Counted from the stretch's first letter, positions 1 through 11,524 are shown. The stretch is 64,000 bases of DNA from Hypoxylon rubiginosum (GCA_902806565.1 CADCXA010000009.1:496001-560000), one strand, 5' to 3'. Notes: generated by a model from the letters alone, not told the origin. A program made the numbers and translations.

Positions 1-1653
1 CAGATACGACTGCTTGAAATTCCACCTGGGTCAGACCCCGACGATATCCACTGCACCCAGAAGCTGATCTGTTTGGATGACAAAGTCGAATATCAAACAT
101 TATCATACGTCTGGGGCGAGCGTACCGAAGGCAGAAGTATTATTCTCGAGGGATGTAGGGTCGAGGTTACAGACAATCTATTCAGCGCGCTACATACCAT
201 ACGCAGCTCGACTGAGCTCACAATTCTCTGGGTCGATGCACTATGCATCAATCAGGAGGACGCAGTCGAAAAGAAAGAACAGGTCTATCTAATGCGTCGC
301 ATCTATACGCAGTGTGCCAACTGCTTCATCCACCTTGGCAGAGTCAATGCGAGCGAAACAGGAGCATCCGAAGACGACTCCCTCGAAGCGGCACAAGCGG
401 CAATGGATGCAATCCACGTGGTCGCCGATTCGAGTCCATACTCTATTCTACCGTCTAGCCTAGGAACTCCAGAAGCCCAAGCTCGCGCGGGAAAAGCGTT
501 TCAATTCGTTCAAGGGGCGCCGTGGTGGTCACGCATCTGGACCATCCAAGAGAGCGTCGCACCGCCTCGTCACACGTTACTCTGGGGTCCCCTCTCGATA
601 CCATGGGAAGTTTTTGTGAAGTTCTCCGAGAATGCCATGGCTCTTCGATGGCCCGACCATCTCGGTCTCAGCTTCTTCGTATTCTTCCCCCAAGGAATCG
701 CGCATATCTTGTCAGCTTCGTTCACAGCTCTGGACATGGCTTCTTCTTGGGCCAGGGAAACGCCGAACCCACTGGACATGTTATGGAGGTTTCGTTACCG
801 ACATTCGACCGACCCCCGAGATAAAGTCTATAGCATTCTAGCCCTCTTGCATGAAGGCGAGCGACCTCTTCCCAGTGTTGCTTCGTCTGACTATGAACTC
901 CCTGCCGCGACGCTATACAAGCGAGTGACAATTGACTTGATTCGCGACGACTGGGGTTTGCGTCCCCTGATTGGTCTTAGGGGGGAACAAAAGTCGGTAC
1001 CCGGTCTCCCTAGCTGGGTAGTAGATTGGAGTTTACCAAAAGACGGTAATATATCGGAGTTTTGGGCTCACGAGAAATTCTACATGGATTTCACTGCAGA
1101 CAGGGGATTGCCGATGCTAGATAAAGACATGCTAACTCATGGGGAGGAGGATTCCGTCATACACTTGAATGGCCTTATGTTTGACCACGTGCTAGTATCT
1201 AGCAAGCCCGTCAAGACGAACGAGATAGATGAAGTTATGCGAATATGGAATGAGCTTACAACTAAGGCTAGGGCAAAAGGTTTGAGGGACGACCCAGCCA
1301 CCGAGACGTATCGCGATATCGTGTTTAAACACATGATGGAAGGAAGCTTTCTGGATTCGGACAGACGTTCAGACTGGCGGAAGACAATGTGGTCAAATCA
1401 GACACTTTTCTTTACTAAAACTGGATTCATAGGACTGGGACCTTCCACGGTAACTAGAGGGGATGAAATCTGGATTTTGTCCGGAGGAAGAGTTCCTTTT
1501 ATGCTCCGCCCTCGAGAAGGCGTACGTGTACAGACTGAAAAGAACAAGACAGGAGATTACTATTTCGTAGGAGACGTACACATGCCAGGGCTTATGTATG
1601 GTGAGGCGGTAGAGGGCCGGCTCGACGAACAGCGGTTTGTGCAGATACACTAA
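1..1653 (+). CDS. HET-domain (heterokaryon incompatibility) protein, 5' end outside window
   Basis: The reading frame is open from base 1 and no ATG precedes the conserved N-terminus, so the gene starts left of the window; 550 residues are visible up to a TAA. The HET signature is clear: YQTLSYVWGE, then ILWVDALCINQED, then a run beginning YTQCANCFIHLG, followed by WWSRIWTIQE and the DPRDKVYSILAL block typical of the second half of the domain. HET proteins of filamentous fungi trigger cell death when incompatible hyphae fuse, and act in the cytoplasm. The C-terminal third (GFIGLGPSTVTRGDEIWILSGG...) is the usual conserved tail, so the 3' end looks complete. The partner or allele specificity cannot be inferred. 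No intron is evident. Confidence 0.93.
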   Translation, partial: QIRLLEIPPGSDPDDIHCTQKLICLDDKVEYQTLSYVWGERTEGRSIILEGCRVEVTDNLFSALHTIRSSTELTILWVDALCINQEDAVEKKEQVYLMRRIYTQCANCFIHLGRVNASETGASEDDSLEAAQAAMDAIHVVADSSPYSILPSSLGTPEAQARAGKAFQFVQGAPWWSRIWTIQESVAPPRHTLLWGPLSIPWEVFVKFSENAMALRWPDHLGLSFFVFFPQGIAHILSASFTALDMASSWARETPNPLDMLWRFRYRHSTDPRDKVYSILALLHEGERPLPSVASSDYELPAATLYKRVTIDLIRDDWGLRPLIGLRGEQKSVPGLPSWVVDWSLPKDGNISEFWAHEKFYMDFTADRGLPMLDKDMLTHGEEDSVIHLNGLMFDHVLVSSKPVKTNEIDEVMRIWNELTTKARAKGLRDDPATETYRDIVFKHMMEGSFLDSDRRSDWRKTMWSNQTLFFTKTGFIGLGPSTVTRGDEIWILSGGRVPFMLRPREGVRVQTEKNKTGDYYFVGDVHMPGLMYGEAVEGRLDEQRFVQIH

Positions 1654-1788
1654 GCAAATTCGGTAGAGAAGCCCGTTATCTCCCAATCATTTGAAGTCAC
1701 CAGTATCCGAGTGCCCCTGGTGAGGGGATATCCCCCTTTAACGTGTACCCTAACATTCCAGTTCCCAGCTGTTGATCCATTTCAATTC

Positions 1789-2892
1789 TTAGTTATAATC
1801 CCACTGCCGCCACTCCTCATCTGAGTTGCCAGAATCGTCCCTCGTCTCAGTCGGATAACCATCTAACCCGTTCTTCTCGAGAAATCCTTCTAGCAGGTCA
1901 GCCACCTTGTCATTATCCATATCCGCAAAAGCGCTGTGAGTACTTCCATTCAGACCTCCATCCTTTGCTAGGAAGAAAACCTCCGCGTTTCCTCCGTACT
2001 GGTTAATTATCTGGGCTGCTTGCCTCGTCTGGCGGAGAAGCGGGTAGCTCTCATCCCTATGGTCCCCCCACACGAACTGAATGGCCTTCAACTTTGCCAA
2101 TTTCTTGAAGTCCTCGAGGGGTACGATCATGGGGCCGAAGGGGGACCCGGCCGTGATGTTGGCAGTGTCAGGAAACACGCATCCGTAGCCCTCGTAGGCA
2201 ACAATGGCCTTGATATTCGTCGTGTTGCTCTTGACCACCGTCATTTGGGCGCGTAGGCCACTTGCCGAGTTGGCGATATATACGATACTGCCGCCGAGCC
2301 TGCCCGAGTCCGCGGCTACGGCGGCTGCTTGCGACTGCATGTGGATATTTTCGGTGGTGTCGAACTCGACGTAGCGTGAGCTAGTTGCTTGCTGCCATGC
2401 TTCTTCATCTTCGGTTGGGAACTGCACGCCAGGCCAGAAGTTTGGGTACGAAGGTCCGAAGTTCCAGGCCGCGAAATTGCCTTGGTCTTGGTAGAATGGC
2501 ACGTAGCTGTATTCATCGCAGGCCCAATTCGCTCGTCCTACTCGAGGTCCATCCCAGAGATAGACGGGATAGCGACGACGCAGGAACATATCCTTGTAGC
2601 CTTCACCGCCATCCCAACGGTTCTGGAATGCCTGCGTAGTGGCACTATGCCACATTACGAGGCTTGTTCTCCGTGGCTTCCATGGGATAAAGTATTCCAT
2701 GTACCCATGGTCGCACGAAAGGGTCATACTAGGAAGTCTGGGATTGCTGATGGTCTTTCCTCCAGCAACGAACCCTCCAGACTTTTCTAAAATGATTGGA
2801 CGGATGCTAGACTCCCGCTTATTCGGGGCTGAGCCCCTTGTTAACGACAGGAGAGACGCAAGTAATACAATAAGAGCTAACATCTTCACCAT
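1789..2892 (-). CDS. Secreted alpha/beta-hydrolase (esterase-like)
   Basis: Single-exon gene. I chose the ATG at 2892 because it is followed directly by a hydrophobic signal peptide (MVKMLALIVLLASLLSLTRG); the open frame extends to 3012, but those 40 residues look non-coding. The mature protein is about 345 residues. It resembles the fungal/bacterial secreted hydrolase family in which the nucleophile sits in a T/A-x-S-x-S-G turn: IANSASG is seen here, with Asn where His is usual. A late GSTHSAF supplies the probable catalytic His, and VWGDHRDES may contain the acid. Several NxT/S sequons fit secretion. The substrate is unknown; ester or lactone hydrolysis is inferred from the fold only. Confidence 0.8.
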   Translation of the reverse strand: MVKMLALIVLLASLLSLTRGSAPNKRESSIRPIILEKSGGFVAGGKTISNPRLPSMTLSCDHGYMEYFIPWKPRRTSLVMWHSATTQAFQNRWDGGEGYKDMFLRRRYPVYLWDGPRVGRANWACDEYSYVPFYQDQGNFAAWNFGPSYPNFWPGVQFPTEDEEAWQQATSSRYVEFDTTENIHMQSQAAAVAADSGRLGGSIVYIANSASGLRAQMTVVKSNTTNIKAIVAYEGYGCVFPDTANITAGSPFGPMIVPLEDFKKLAKLKAIQFVWGDHRDESYPLLRQTRQAAQIINQYGGNAEVFFLAKDGGLNGSTHSAFADMDNDKVADLLEGFLEKNGLDGYPTETRDDSGNSDEEWRQWDYN

Positions 2893-3910
2893 ATAATCGT
2901 ATATTTTTCGTAATTGGGTATACCGAAATATCGTACTACTATCAGTTTCATTACCTCTTATATGTCCTAGGGTATGCAGCTCGTAGACAACTGCCGGAGC
3001 TTCGTAACGCATGCAAGTTGGAGATTATGTGCTGACTGGCTAATAGGGGTAGCACCCTATTCGTGTTCCCGCTCATCCGGTGGCTGGGGTCTGAGATCTT
3101 GGCTTCTTGGAATCTGGGGTAAGGCAGGACAGACCACCATTTTAAGAAAAGTATTACGAGTTGATTGGAAAATCTACCTATTAATGATACCTAAGCGGTG
3201 TAGAAGCCTCTAGACTCAATGTCTTAAGATCCGGAAACGGCAGTCTCTATGCTACCTAAGGCTAGCAACCCAAAACTTGTTCCGACCATTCACTCTAATA
3301 TCTTTGATATATTAGTAGGTAGCTATGGATATCATTCATAAACAGCCTGTGATTAAAGCAAATGGACAATTAAGACGACATGCTTAGTATAAGCCGTCTA
3401 ATAAATATTTACCAGGTTAGTACCCACACAGCGGTTGAAGCCTGCTTGTCCTCTCATATTATAATGTTCCAATACTCTCTTTTCCCCTGAGATGACTATA
3501 GCGGGAATGTGGTATCGTCGAAAGCAGGGCAGACATTAGTATTTATGAAAGCCTAGTCTTAAGTTCGCTACCTTGTTGTATTGATATGTGCAACAGCACG
3601 ATATACCACCAGAAGCCGAGGCGGAGGCGGTTAGTACCTCTATTGAACAGTTCGATGTTTTCATACTCCTAACTCTGTTGGCATTCATACAACGATTTAT
3701 TCCTTCATATGTTATGAAGCAACAACAGCATTGAGTTCCAACTTTAAGTGTTAACATTCCCTACATAAATGCAATTTTCCTCGGCCTTAAGAAGCTGAAG
3801 TCGAGAGAATAACAAGCTTCCATTCCAAAGCAAAACAGCATATAAAACTCAACACTGCAATATAATAGTGCCGAAGTCTAGAATCAACCAACTACTGAAG
3901 ATCTCAAAAA
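2893..3910. other. Intergenic region, no gene seen
   Basis: About 1 kb of AT-rich DNA between the minus-strand hydrolase and the plus-strand orphan gene at 3911. The only open frames are short and lack codon bias. It presumably holds both 5' regions; a TATAAAA lies at 3841, 70 bp before the ATG at 3911. Confidence 0.6.
3841..3847 (+). promoter_or_regulatory. TATA box of the 164-aa gene
   Basis: TATAAAA, 70 bp upstream of the ATG at 3911, in otherwise CA-rich leader sequence. Seen in the sequence; its use is inferred. Confidence 0.4.
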
Positions 3911-4405
3911 ATGGAGTCAAACACAGCTTCCGACAAGACCTTACTGGGAGCTGGGCCATGTGACCCCTCAGATATGCTGGAGCTTCCAAACGCAGAAGAG
4001 CTAATGGAAGTTCTAGGAAAAGAAGAGTTGGGATATTTATTCAATGAATACGTCGAGCTCCATCCTTCTCTCGATCCTATAAAAGCAGGGTACCTGCTAG
4101 CTCGCATCTACACAATGCTAAGCTGGCCCGAACCAACCTTTGATACCCTACTTAAGTGGTCACGGAACCTTCCCACGGAAGAGCCTTGGGCTGAGGCCCT
4201 CTTCTGCGGGCGGGTGAAGCTTTACCTAGAGAGCAGCAGGTGTGCGGCTGTAGTCTGGAAACCCATCGACTATTCCACTCTACCTACCAAAAAGGAGCGA
4301 TTGAATGCCCGTATCATTAACCTGAAGCGGTACCGGTTCGTTCTCAAAGTACTCGAGAGACTACAAGAGGATCGAGGCCGTAAGGCCCTAGCTAACACGA
4401 ATTAA
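3911..4405 (+). CDS. Hypothetical protein, 164 aa
   Basis: Intronless frame from a well-placed ATG (AAAAAATGG context) to TAA. The product is acidic in its first half (LPNAEELMEVLGKEELGYLF) and basic at the C-terminus (KRYRFVLKVLERLQEDRGR), apparently helical and soluble, with no signal peptide or membrane segment. I do not recognise the family. A TATAAAA at 3841 is 70 bp upstream, which supports a real promoter. The gene borders 2.4 kb of gene-poor TA-rich DNA, so it could be a lineage-specific gene. No function is proposed. Confidence 0.55.
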   Translation: MESNTASDKTLLGAGPCDPSDMLELPNAEELMEVLGKEELGYLFNEYVELHPSLDPIKAGYLLARIYTMLSWPEPTFDTLLKWSRNLPTEEPWAEALFCGRVKLYLESSRCAAVVWKPIDYSTLPTKKERLNARIINLKRYRFVLKVLERLQEDRGRKALANTN

Positions 4406-6811
4406 AAGAGCCCGCTTCGAAGTTGTGCTACTAATCAAGGGGCGGCCTGATAGGTTGTACATCTCCCTACAACAGCGAATGATTCCCTAGCGATGCCCAC
4501 TAATAGTATGTAAGTAGAGTATACTTACGACAGGTTGGCTCTTATTACATATATATTTTCTTTATGATAGCTCTCAAATAAGATTCTAACGTTCTTTGGT
4601 AAATTCAACAACTGTGGTTTTCTTTGCAGTCTATGGTAAACATATATATATCATAAGGAAAATTGTGAATATACGAAGTAGACGCTGGCTCTTTAAAGTA
4701 GGGGTCACTGTTTTGGCCAACAAACAAATTTAAAGATACAGTAACCTGAGTTCCTTTTATGGTGGACATGACTGTTATGTGATTCATTCCTAAGGTAAGC
4801 CGGGGCCCCTGTGATGAGTGGAAAATGAGAAAAGGGAGCTCATAAGGGTACCTAAGACAGCTAATCGCCTAAAATCACCGTGCTAATTGGCTGTGCAAGG
4901 GATAATTGGTACTATTCTCTGTAAGCACAGGGGCCATAGCACCAAAAGGCCTCATAGTTATAGAGGGCTCTAGCGTATTCGCCTTATAATTTCCACCTGT
5001 ACGACTGTTCTCCTTTTTTCGAGTGGCCTAAATAGAGGTTTGCCAAAGGGTCTAGGGGGTAACTATAGCGCTCCTATAGCGGGCTTTTTAGTGAGCGGCT
5101 TAGAAGGATTAGCTTAGCCACAAGACTTAAAGGCCTCGTACAAGCCCTGGGAGCAGTGCGAGCTCTTAGATATTCAAGCCACTATAAGCTTAAATCCTCC
5201 TTTATCTCCGCTAAGGTACCTACAATACAGTAGGGTATCAACTTCAACTTCTCTTTATTTCATTAGTACTGCCACAATTTCACCGGCCAATCAGATACTT
5301 AGAATCGCCCCGCACTTTTTAACCTTTTCCTTTGCAATTCCATCGCTTTAAGCCTGGGAATAATATAAATAAAATAAAAAAATCACGTAAAACAAGCTTT
5401 ATCAAATTATATAAATTATTACCCTTTTTAAGAGGTGGTGGAAAAGATTAATTAATTTTATAAAGAATTTATTAGATATGCGCTGAGATATGGCTAGCTA
5501 ATCAGAGCCGGGCTCCTGTGGTGTAAAGGAAGCTGGCGATAAGAACCCCCCCTTTTCCCCGGCCGAAGGACGGGTCACGCAGCTAGTCTATCATTATCAT
5601 CTTTGATAGACCTCTTTGGCGGAACTTGACTGGCACTCTACACCCGCATGATCCAATCTCATGGAAAGGGCGAGGTTCCCTGACCCTGGTTCCCGGGAGG
5701 CGCTAGCCGCAATCTACTGAAGCTAAGAAAAGGACACTGAAATGCGAAACACGGGGCACCAAAATTGTACCGGCGCGGTAGGACCGGGCCCACCGAAATC
5801 ATGACCGTCTCCGAGCACGAGTTCGCAGACCGGATCCCGGTTCAAGTCCAACTGTGATTCTCGACTCTAGGCCGCACCGGATTCTTCAGGGGGACAGACT
5901 CCGTTTGAGCTGTGCAGCCGGAAACGGAAAGATATGAAAGGAATCGTTTGATATGACTGTTATTATTGCTGTTCCGATTCGCATTGCTCCATAGAGTCTT
6001 CGTTAGTTTCTTAATAAAAGCGGGTCACGGAGCACATATCGGCGCCTCGGCATAAGTTTACGGCAAGTGACGTCCATATAAGAGGTTTTAATCCCTTAAC
6101 ATTATCATAGATTATCGGCGATGGTTACATACTCGGGCTACGATGGCTTGATAATTATAAGGTACTTTAAAATTCGCTCTAGGGAATCCTGCTCAAAATG
6201 CGGCGCCTAGGGAGAATAAAAATGATATAGGCTTAAAATTTTTAACATGCTTAGAATTCTTCAAGTTGAGTTTAATAGAAGGTATTCTCTATCCTAAGTA
6301 ACCGTGTTATATTGAGTATATCAAGCCTTTTACTAGTGACATATAAAGAAATGACGTCCTACTAGTTTAATTTTATAGTGTATTCGTTTATGAAGCAATA
6401 ATCTCTCTTCTTGTCAAATAAGCAGGTATCTAGCGTTAGTGCATGACGACACATATCCAGTACAGTACGGCCCGTAAAGGTTGAATGCGTGCGAATACAT
6501 GACTAGTAGTAACTACGAACTTGAAATGATAATTACTCACTTTTGGATTTCTAATCAACCCCTTTTCTAGAACATACTTCTATACAACTCCTCCCCCACC
6601 TACGTAATTTGAGAAAATTGAAATATTTAATCCCACTTAATAGAGCCCGTCTACCTCGATCTGTCCTGAAGCACAGCTCTACATAATTATCTGCAAATAT
6701 TTCCGCATTTTCTCTCACTTCTGGATCTCAGTCCAGTCATTATGCTTCAGTCAGGAAGCGCTGCAAGAGCTAAGCAGCATTCACGGCCTCATTTTCAAGA
6801 GGACTCTCAAT
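4406..6811. other. Gene-poor TA-rich region, possible decayed transposon
   Basis: 2.4 kb without a supportable gene. 4860-5230 is rich in TpA (CTATAGCG, CTTAGCCAC, AAGCTTAAATCC) as expected of repeat-induced point mutation on an old repeat; 5340-5480 is almost pure A/T; 5500-5900 is again GC-balanced. No transposase motif survives in any frame. The nature of the original element cannot be determined from this copy. Confidence 0.45.
4804..4935. repeat. Short inverted repeat pair (10 bp arms)
   Basis: GGCCCCTGTG at 4804-4813 is perfectly inverted as CACAGGGGCC at 4926-4935, enclosing about 112 bp. It may be the ends of a tiny non-autonomous element or a chance stem-loop; no target duplication is obvious. 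Confidence 0.3.
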
Positions 6812-7543
6812 ATGGTCGACTCTGACTCTCTTACACCACGCCCACCTGTGCCCCCTGAATTTCTCCCAAATGGCCTAAGAAACGACCCTCCGTTACCGCC
6901 CAACGACCCTACGATCGGATTCAAGTTGAATCACCTGATGTTAAGAATCAGAGATCCTGTTCGGTCTCTGCATTTTTACATTAACTTGATGGGCATGCGT
7001 ACGGTATTCACTGCGAATGCAGGCCCATTCACCATTTATTACCTTGGTTATCCGCAAACGGACGTTCACCGGGCCGATCCCGTAGCATATGGCCAGGATA
7101 CCCTACCTGAGTTACCTCATACACTTGGTCTTATAGAGTTATATCACGTCCGTGGATCGGAAAACGAGCCCGAAGGCTACTATAGCAGCGGAAATGACCC
7201 CCGAATCTTGGGTTCGGACATCTGGGGTTTGCTGTCCCCGATGTCCGCTGCTGCACTAGTACATCTCAAGAGCCATGGTGTAGAGGTCATCAAGGAGTTA
7301 GGCGTGTCGAATCATGAAAGTGTCCCCCTAAGTCAGTGGGAAGCACGACGTGGCATTGGCTTAGGCGAATTACACCCGATCTACGACGGCGTCTTCAACC
7401 AAATTGCATTCGTTAGGGACCCAGTAAGTTCATCTTCAATATCCAAGAGCCCTACCATGATAGAAACAAGTACATGAACTCATACTCTCGGTCTCTAGGA
7501 TGGATATACTGTCGAACTTGTTCCCCAAACACTTGAAACTTGA
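6812..7543 (+). CDS. Glyoxalase I-like (VOC superfamily) protein
   Basis: Two exons: 6812-7423 and 7499-7543, joined by a 75-bp GT-AG intron; splicing completes the conserved tail FVRDPDGYTVELVP. The protein is 218 aa with the Glo1 order: NHLMLRIRDPVRSLHFYINLMGM, then LGLIELYHV, then VHLKSHGVEV, then DPDGYTVEL. Lactoylglutathione lyase converts the hemithioacetal of methylglyoxal and glutathione to S-lactoylglutathione in the cytosol. Glutamates of the second and last motifs are present, but the segment that normally reads GFGHICF is LGSDIWGL here, so the usual metal-binding His seems to be Asp. It may be an atypical glyoxalase or another VOC enzyme. It is convergent with the GMC oxidoreductase. 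Confidence 0.85.
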
Positions 7544-7840
7544 ATTTTGGACTTTATCAGCAAAGTCAACACTCTGTACGGAACAACGATACTTCAGTAG
7601 TTCAAATAACTTCGAAACCCAGCCACTAAGTTGTGTATCCGAAGTTTGATAGCAGACCAAAGGATAGGCCTATCGAACTGACTACATTTGTGAAAGAGAC
7701 TAAAGCTACCTATACTGAACCACCGAGGAGGCTCACTGTTCAATCATGTTGCTTGCTGATCAATTTAAGACAAGAATTGTCAAGCGAGAAATCTCGCACA
7801 TAAGAAAAATGCCCACGGCCAACATACTAGAGCGAACCAA

Positions 7841-9821
7841 TCAATTTCCAAGTCCCAGCTCTCGAATAAAAATGTCGGCAGCCTTTTCGCCGATAGCGAT
7901 GGCAGTGTTATTAGTATTAGCAGCCACATTGAGCGGTGGGATACTCATGTCGGCAATTTTCAAGCTCTCAACGCCGTAGACCCCGAGGCTTGCATCGACA
8001 ACACCACCCTCCTCCCGAGGCGCCATCTTACAAGTACCGAGGGAGTGCCAAGTGCTGGCGACATTCTGACGGAGCCAGTCTTCCAAAACAGCGTCATCAT
8101 CTTCGGTGTACTCGAGGGGAGCTACGTCGCGGCCAAGTGGAGCCTCAGTCTTGATGCAGGCGGCTGGCGATCCGGTAGCGAACGGCGGATGCGCCGCCGC
8201 CACCTCCCCGCGGTAGACGTCCATGCGCCGAATTATCTCACGCTGCTTCTTGTACGTCCAGACACATTTCTTGATGTCAATCCCCTGCGCGTCTGCAAAG
8301 AAGCCCGTCTTGAAGTCGAGAATGTCCTGGAGTCCCGAGCCTGTGATGTGGATGCTTCCTCGTGAATAGGGGTACACAGAGAAAGCAGATACTGACAGGT
8401 ATTGTCCAGGCTCTATACTGGTCGGGTCACCCGGAAAGCTTGGAGATCGTTAGAAATATACGACATCTTGGGTTTTCATGCATTAGACTCACGTATTGAT
8501 GAGAGACATCAAGGCCAGAGGTTTGTTCTGGTTATTCTTGAAGTCACGATCCCAAAACTTTCGGAATGTGGGGCCGAGAGAATCAACTTCTGATTCGGTT
8601 GGCCTGTACTTGCCAGTGATATCCATCGCGTTCCAGCCTAGGACTTTATCATGATTCTTGATCAGCTCCGCTGGATCAACTCGACCAGACACAAGTCCAT
8701 CGACAGTCTCATTTGGGGAAAGGCTGGTCCGGTAAGGGTAAATAAGAAGATGGTGGTCTGAATAGTTCTCCCCAACCCCTGGAATGTTGGCGACAACATC
8801 TATTCCAGCACGCTGTAGGATCTCAGCGTTACCAACACCGGATCTCTCCAGCACCGATGGTGTCCCCAGTGCTCCAGATGAAACGATGACCATCTTTCTT
8901 GCTCTGACACTTTTTACTCCATCCTGGGCCAAAGGCTGAAATTCAACACCGATGGCCTTCTTGTTATCAAACAACACACGTATGACTTTGGACTCGACAA
9001 GTACGTGGAGATTGGGGTGCTTCCCATCATTGAGCCTAGGGTGCAGGTACATATGCGCTGTGTCCTGCCGCTTGCCGTCTGGTGAGATAAAACGCATAGA
9101 ACGCTGTACCCCGTTATTAGAATCTAGGTCCATGATATCGACAATCTCTGGATACCCTAGCACTTTTGCGGCTGCGATGAAATCATCCTCGCTCCTACGG
9201 GCGTTGTATGTACCACTAGATATGTGGATTGGACCATCGTACCCGTGACGGCCTTCTGTCGCGCCTGGGCCGTGATAGGTTTCCAACTGATGACGTTAGC
9301 CTGATCTGTACTGATGATTACGTATGGACCTGAAAGCGGTTCTATACTTTCTTCAAGTACGGCAGCATTTCATCTGCCGACCAGCCGGGGGTTTGCCAAG
9401 AGTCAAAGTCGGCGCGTTGGGCTCGCGAATAGGTCAAGAAATTCACAGATGACCCTCCACCGAGGACACCACCAGAGGGGACAACAACTTCCCTGTTAGC
9501 GACACCTCCTTCGTGTCCGGCTTTGTAGAAGATAACTGTGTTGCTGTTAGGGAGTATATGCGTGAACAGGAAGATAGGGTTGATGATGGTTGGCACATTG
9601 TAGTTATTGGGGCCACTTTCAATGATCAAGATAGACAAGTTTGTATCGGCGTCGGCAAGTCTCGAGGCGACTACACAAGCAGCCGTGCCACCTGTCAAAG
9701 GGATGAAATTAGATATGAACTTCACAGTACCCACTTGCTATCAAATGGGATTATACTTACCTCCGGCGATGATCACGTCCACCTCGAGAATATCATCTGG
9801 AAGCTTAGTGTACAAACCCAT
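7841..9821 (-). CDS. GMC oxidoreductase, alcohol oxidase type
   Basis: Four exons on the minus strand: 9821-9761, 9691-9348, 9286-8494/8493 and 8417-7841, with GT-AG introns of 69, 61 and 75 bp; total 1776 nt, 591 aa. The N-terminus has the FAD-binding VDVIIAGGGTAACVVASRL. GGVLGGGSSVNFLTYSRA is the GMC signature 1 region and SSGALGTPSVLERSGVG signature 2. The C-terminus carries the catalytic pair as STWHSLGTCKM and NVAANTNNTAIAIGEKAA, which resembles fungal methanol/alcohol oxidases rather than glucose oxidases. No signal peptide and no clear peroxisomal SKL end (ends LGLGN), so cytosolic action is likely. It presumably oxidises a primary or aryl alcohol with release of H2O2. Splice phases agree throughout. 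Confidence 0.9.
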
Positions 9822-10178
9822 GGCTGATATTCTGGTGAGAGTTCAAGTTAGCTGGTGTGAAAAGACTGTGAGGATATGATGATAAACTATAATTTGTAGA
9901 AGAGAAAGAAATTCGCAGGTAGCAAACGGATGTTATTAATCATGTACAGGGGGACTATTCAAGGCTTATATCTGCTAAAGGGATATTGAGTTATATTGCA
10001 TTTATCCGTTCCACCATACACATTCCTAGGACCTTGACAGACGGGAGGGGTGTCTAAAGCTACTAGGTACGGTTCACATGATGTATTGAGGGTTCCAGGT
10101 ACTTACCTAGGTACCTAAGAATTCCCGCAAAGCGTGTACTGACATGTTACCTTATGTAACCCCCTTGCACCGTTGATC
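9822..10178. other. Intergenic spacer
   Basis: 357 bp upstream of the GMC gene and downstream of the FAD monooxygenase. It contains one copy of the dispersed motif (TACCTAGGTACCTA near 10106). Nothing else seen. Confidence 0.6.
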
Positions 10179-11524
10179 TCAGCAAGCACTCCTCACCAAT
10201 CCACCACGACCTAAGCCTATCAATACAGCAATAAAGTAACGAAATCCAGCAAGGAGCACCGCCACCATACTACACTGATAGAATGAACTAAAAAGGATGC
10301 TCTGCGATGAGTGTAAATCGGAATAACGCAGTATGTTTTCCTCCCACCGTTGTAGCGATATCTTTCCGCCAACAAAATCTTCCACCATTAACGCATGAAA
10401 GGCTGCCTGTGTAGCACTGAATGCGGTATGTGGTCGATACAGGGACAGTGCGTCGCCTACTAGCAATACACGACCGTCTTCAAAAGCTGCCTGCGGCGAT
10501 CTGACATCTGTGATGACCTGAATGAAAGGGCTCCTGATCTTCTGGATCACTTCTAGGAACGGCCTAGGCAGCGGAGCAATCCTGGCATGCTCAAGGCGCG
10601 CTCTCCAGACGTCTTCACGCACGCGCCCTGCGGGAACAATGTTGTGGTGACGGTGCCCGTCAAATCCATCAACCATGATATCTTCCAGAGCCTCGGAAGA
10701 CTCATTGTATACCAGAGAAAGTTTATTAGCCTACTATCAGGCTCAAGAGCTCCGTCCACACCAGGAATTATGTACATGATGCAGTGTTGGCGATGCATCA
10801 TGTAGATTGTCACGCTAGATTCCAGTAGTTGTCGAGTTTCCTCCGATACCTCTAACTCAGGCACTGTACCTCTCCAGGCAATGTAGCCAACATATCTGCG
10901 CCCGACATCAGGGAGATATTTGGCTCGAACAAAAGAGTCTGGGCCGTCGGCACCAACGAGTAGGTCGGCCTTTCGGTGAGCAGACTCGCCTGTTCTTCGA
11001 TCCAAGACAGATAGGTCCATTTTGTCGCTGTCACCCCAACGTTCGATGCTGAGGACTTCTTTTTCATGTTCATACGTAACGATTCCATCCGAGTCTCTAA
11101 GATGAGGTGGTGAAGGGTAGTAAGAGCTGACATAGCCGTCGAAACATGAGCGAAGGCGAAAATAGAGAGTGTCCCAGTTAGTGACATCACGGCGAGCTTT
11201 TACGAACACCTGAGTTCTTTCGTCGTCCTTGAGGGCCTGCACCTTGTGAGATCTGTGGTGGAAGATCTTATCATGAACATCGTGAAGTGCTAAGAAGGCC
11301 TCGGCATCAGGACCGAGACAGACACCGGCCATATGACTTTGACGTTCGTTGCCATGCTTCTCAAATATCGTCACAGTGTGGCCAGCATGTTTCAAGGCAA
11401 TGCCACACATCAGCCCTAATAATGAACCTCCGACCTAAATTATAGCCCTTAGTAACCAATACTATCGTCTGGCAGATAATAGACTTACTATCACCACATT
11501 TAGTGGGTCTCTGTTAGGGCTCAT
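10179..11524 (-). pseudogene. FAD-dependent aromatic monooxygenase, single frameshift
   Basis: Exon 1 is 11524-11489, then a 54-bp intron (11435-11488), then exon 2 to 10179. The join gives NVVIVGGSLLGLMCGIALKH, a Rossmann FAD motif; LLVGADGPDS (DG motif) and GRVLLVGDALSLYRPH (GD motif) follow in order, as in salicylate and 2,6-dihydroxypyridine hydroxylase-type flavoprotein monooxygenases. Near 10707-10709 the frame slips: LINFLWY is read in one frame and NESSEALEDIMVDGF in another, exactly where related proteins continue without interruption. One base appears to be missing. The remaining 165 codons are intact, so this is either a recent pseudogene or a consensus error. It is divergent from the decayed MFS gene at 12330, with which it may have formed a small catabolic or biosynthetic cluster. 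Confidence 0.8.

Noticed and set aside
5810..5870. tRNA-like T-loop (GGTTCAAGTCC)
   Set aside because: The flanking bases do not form a T stem and no acceptor stem or box A is found.
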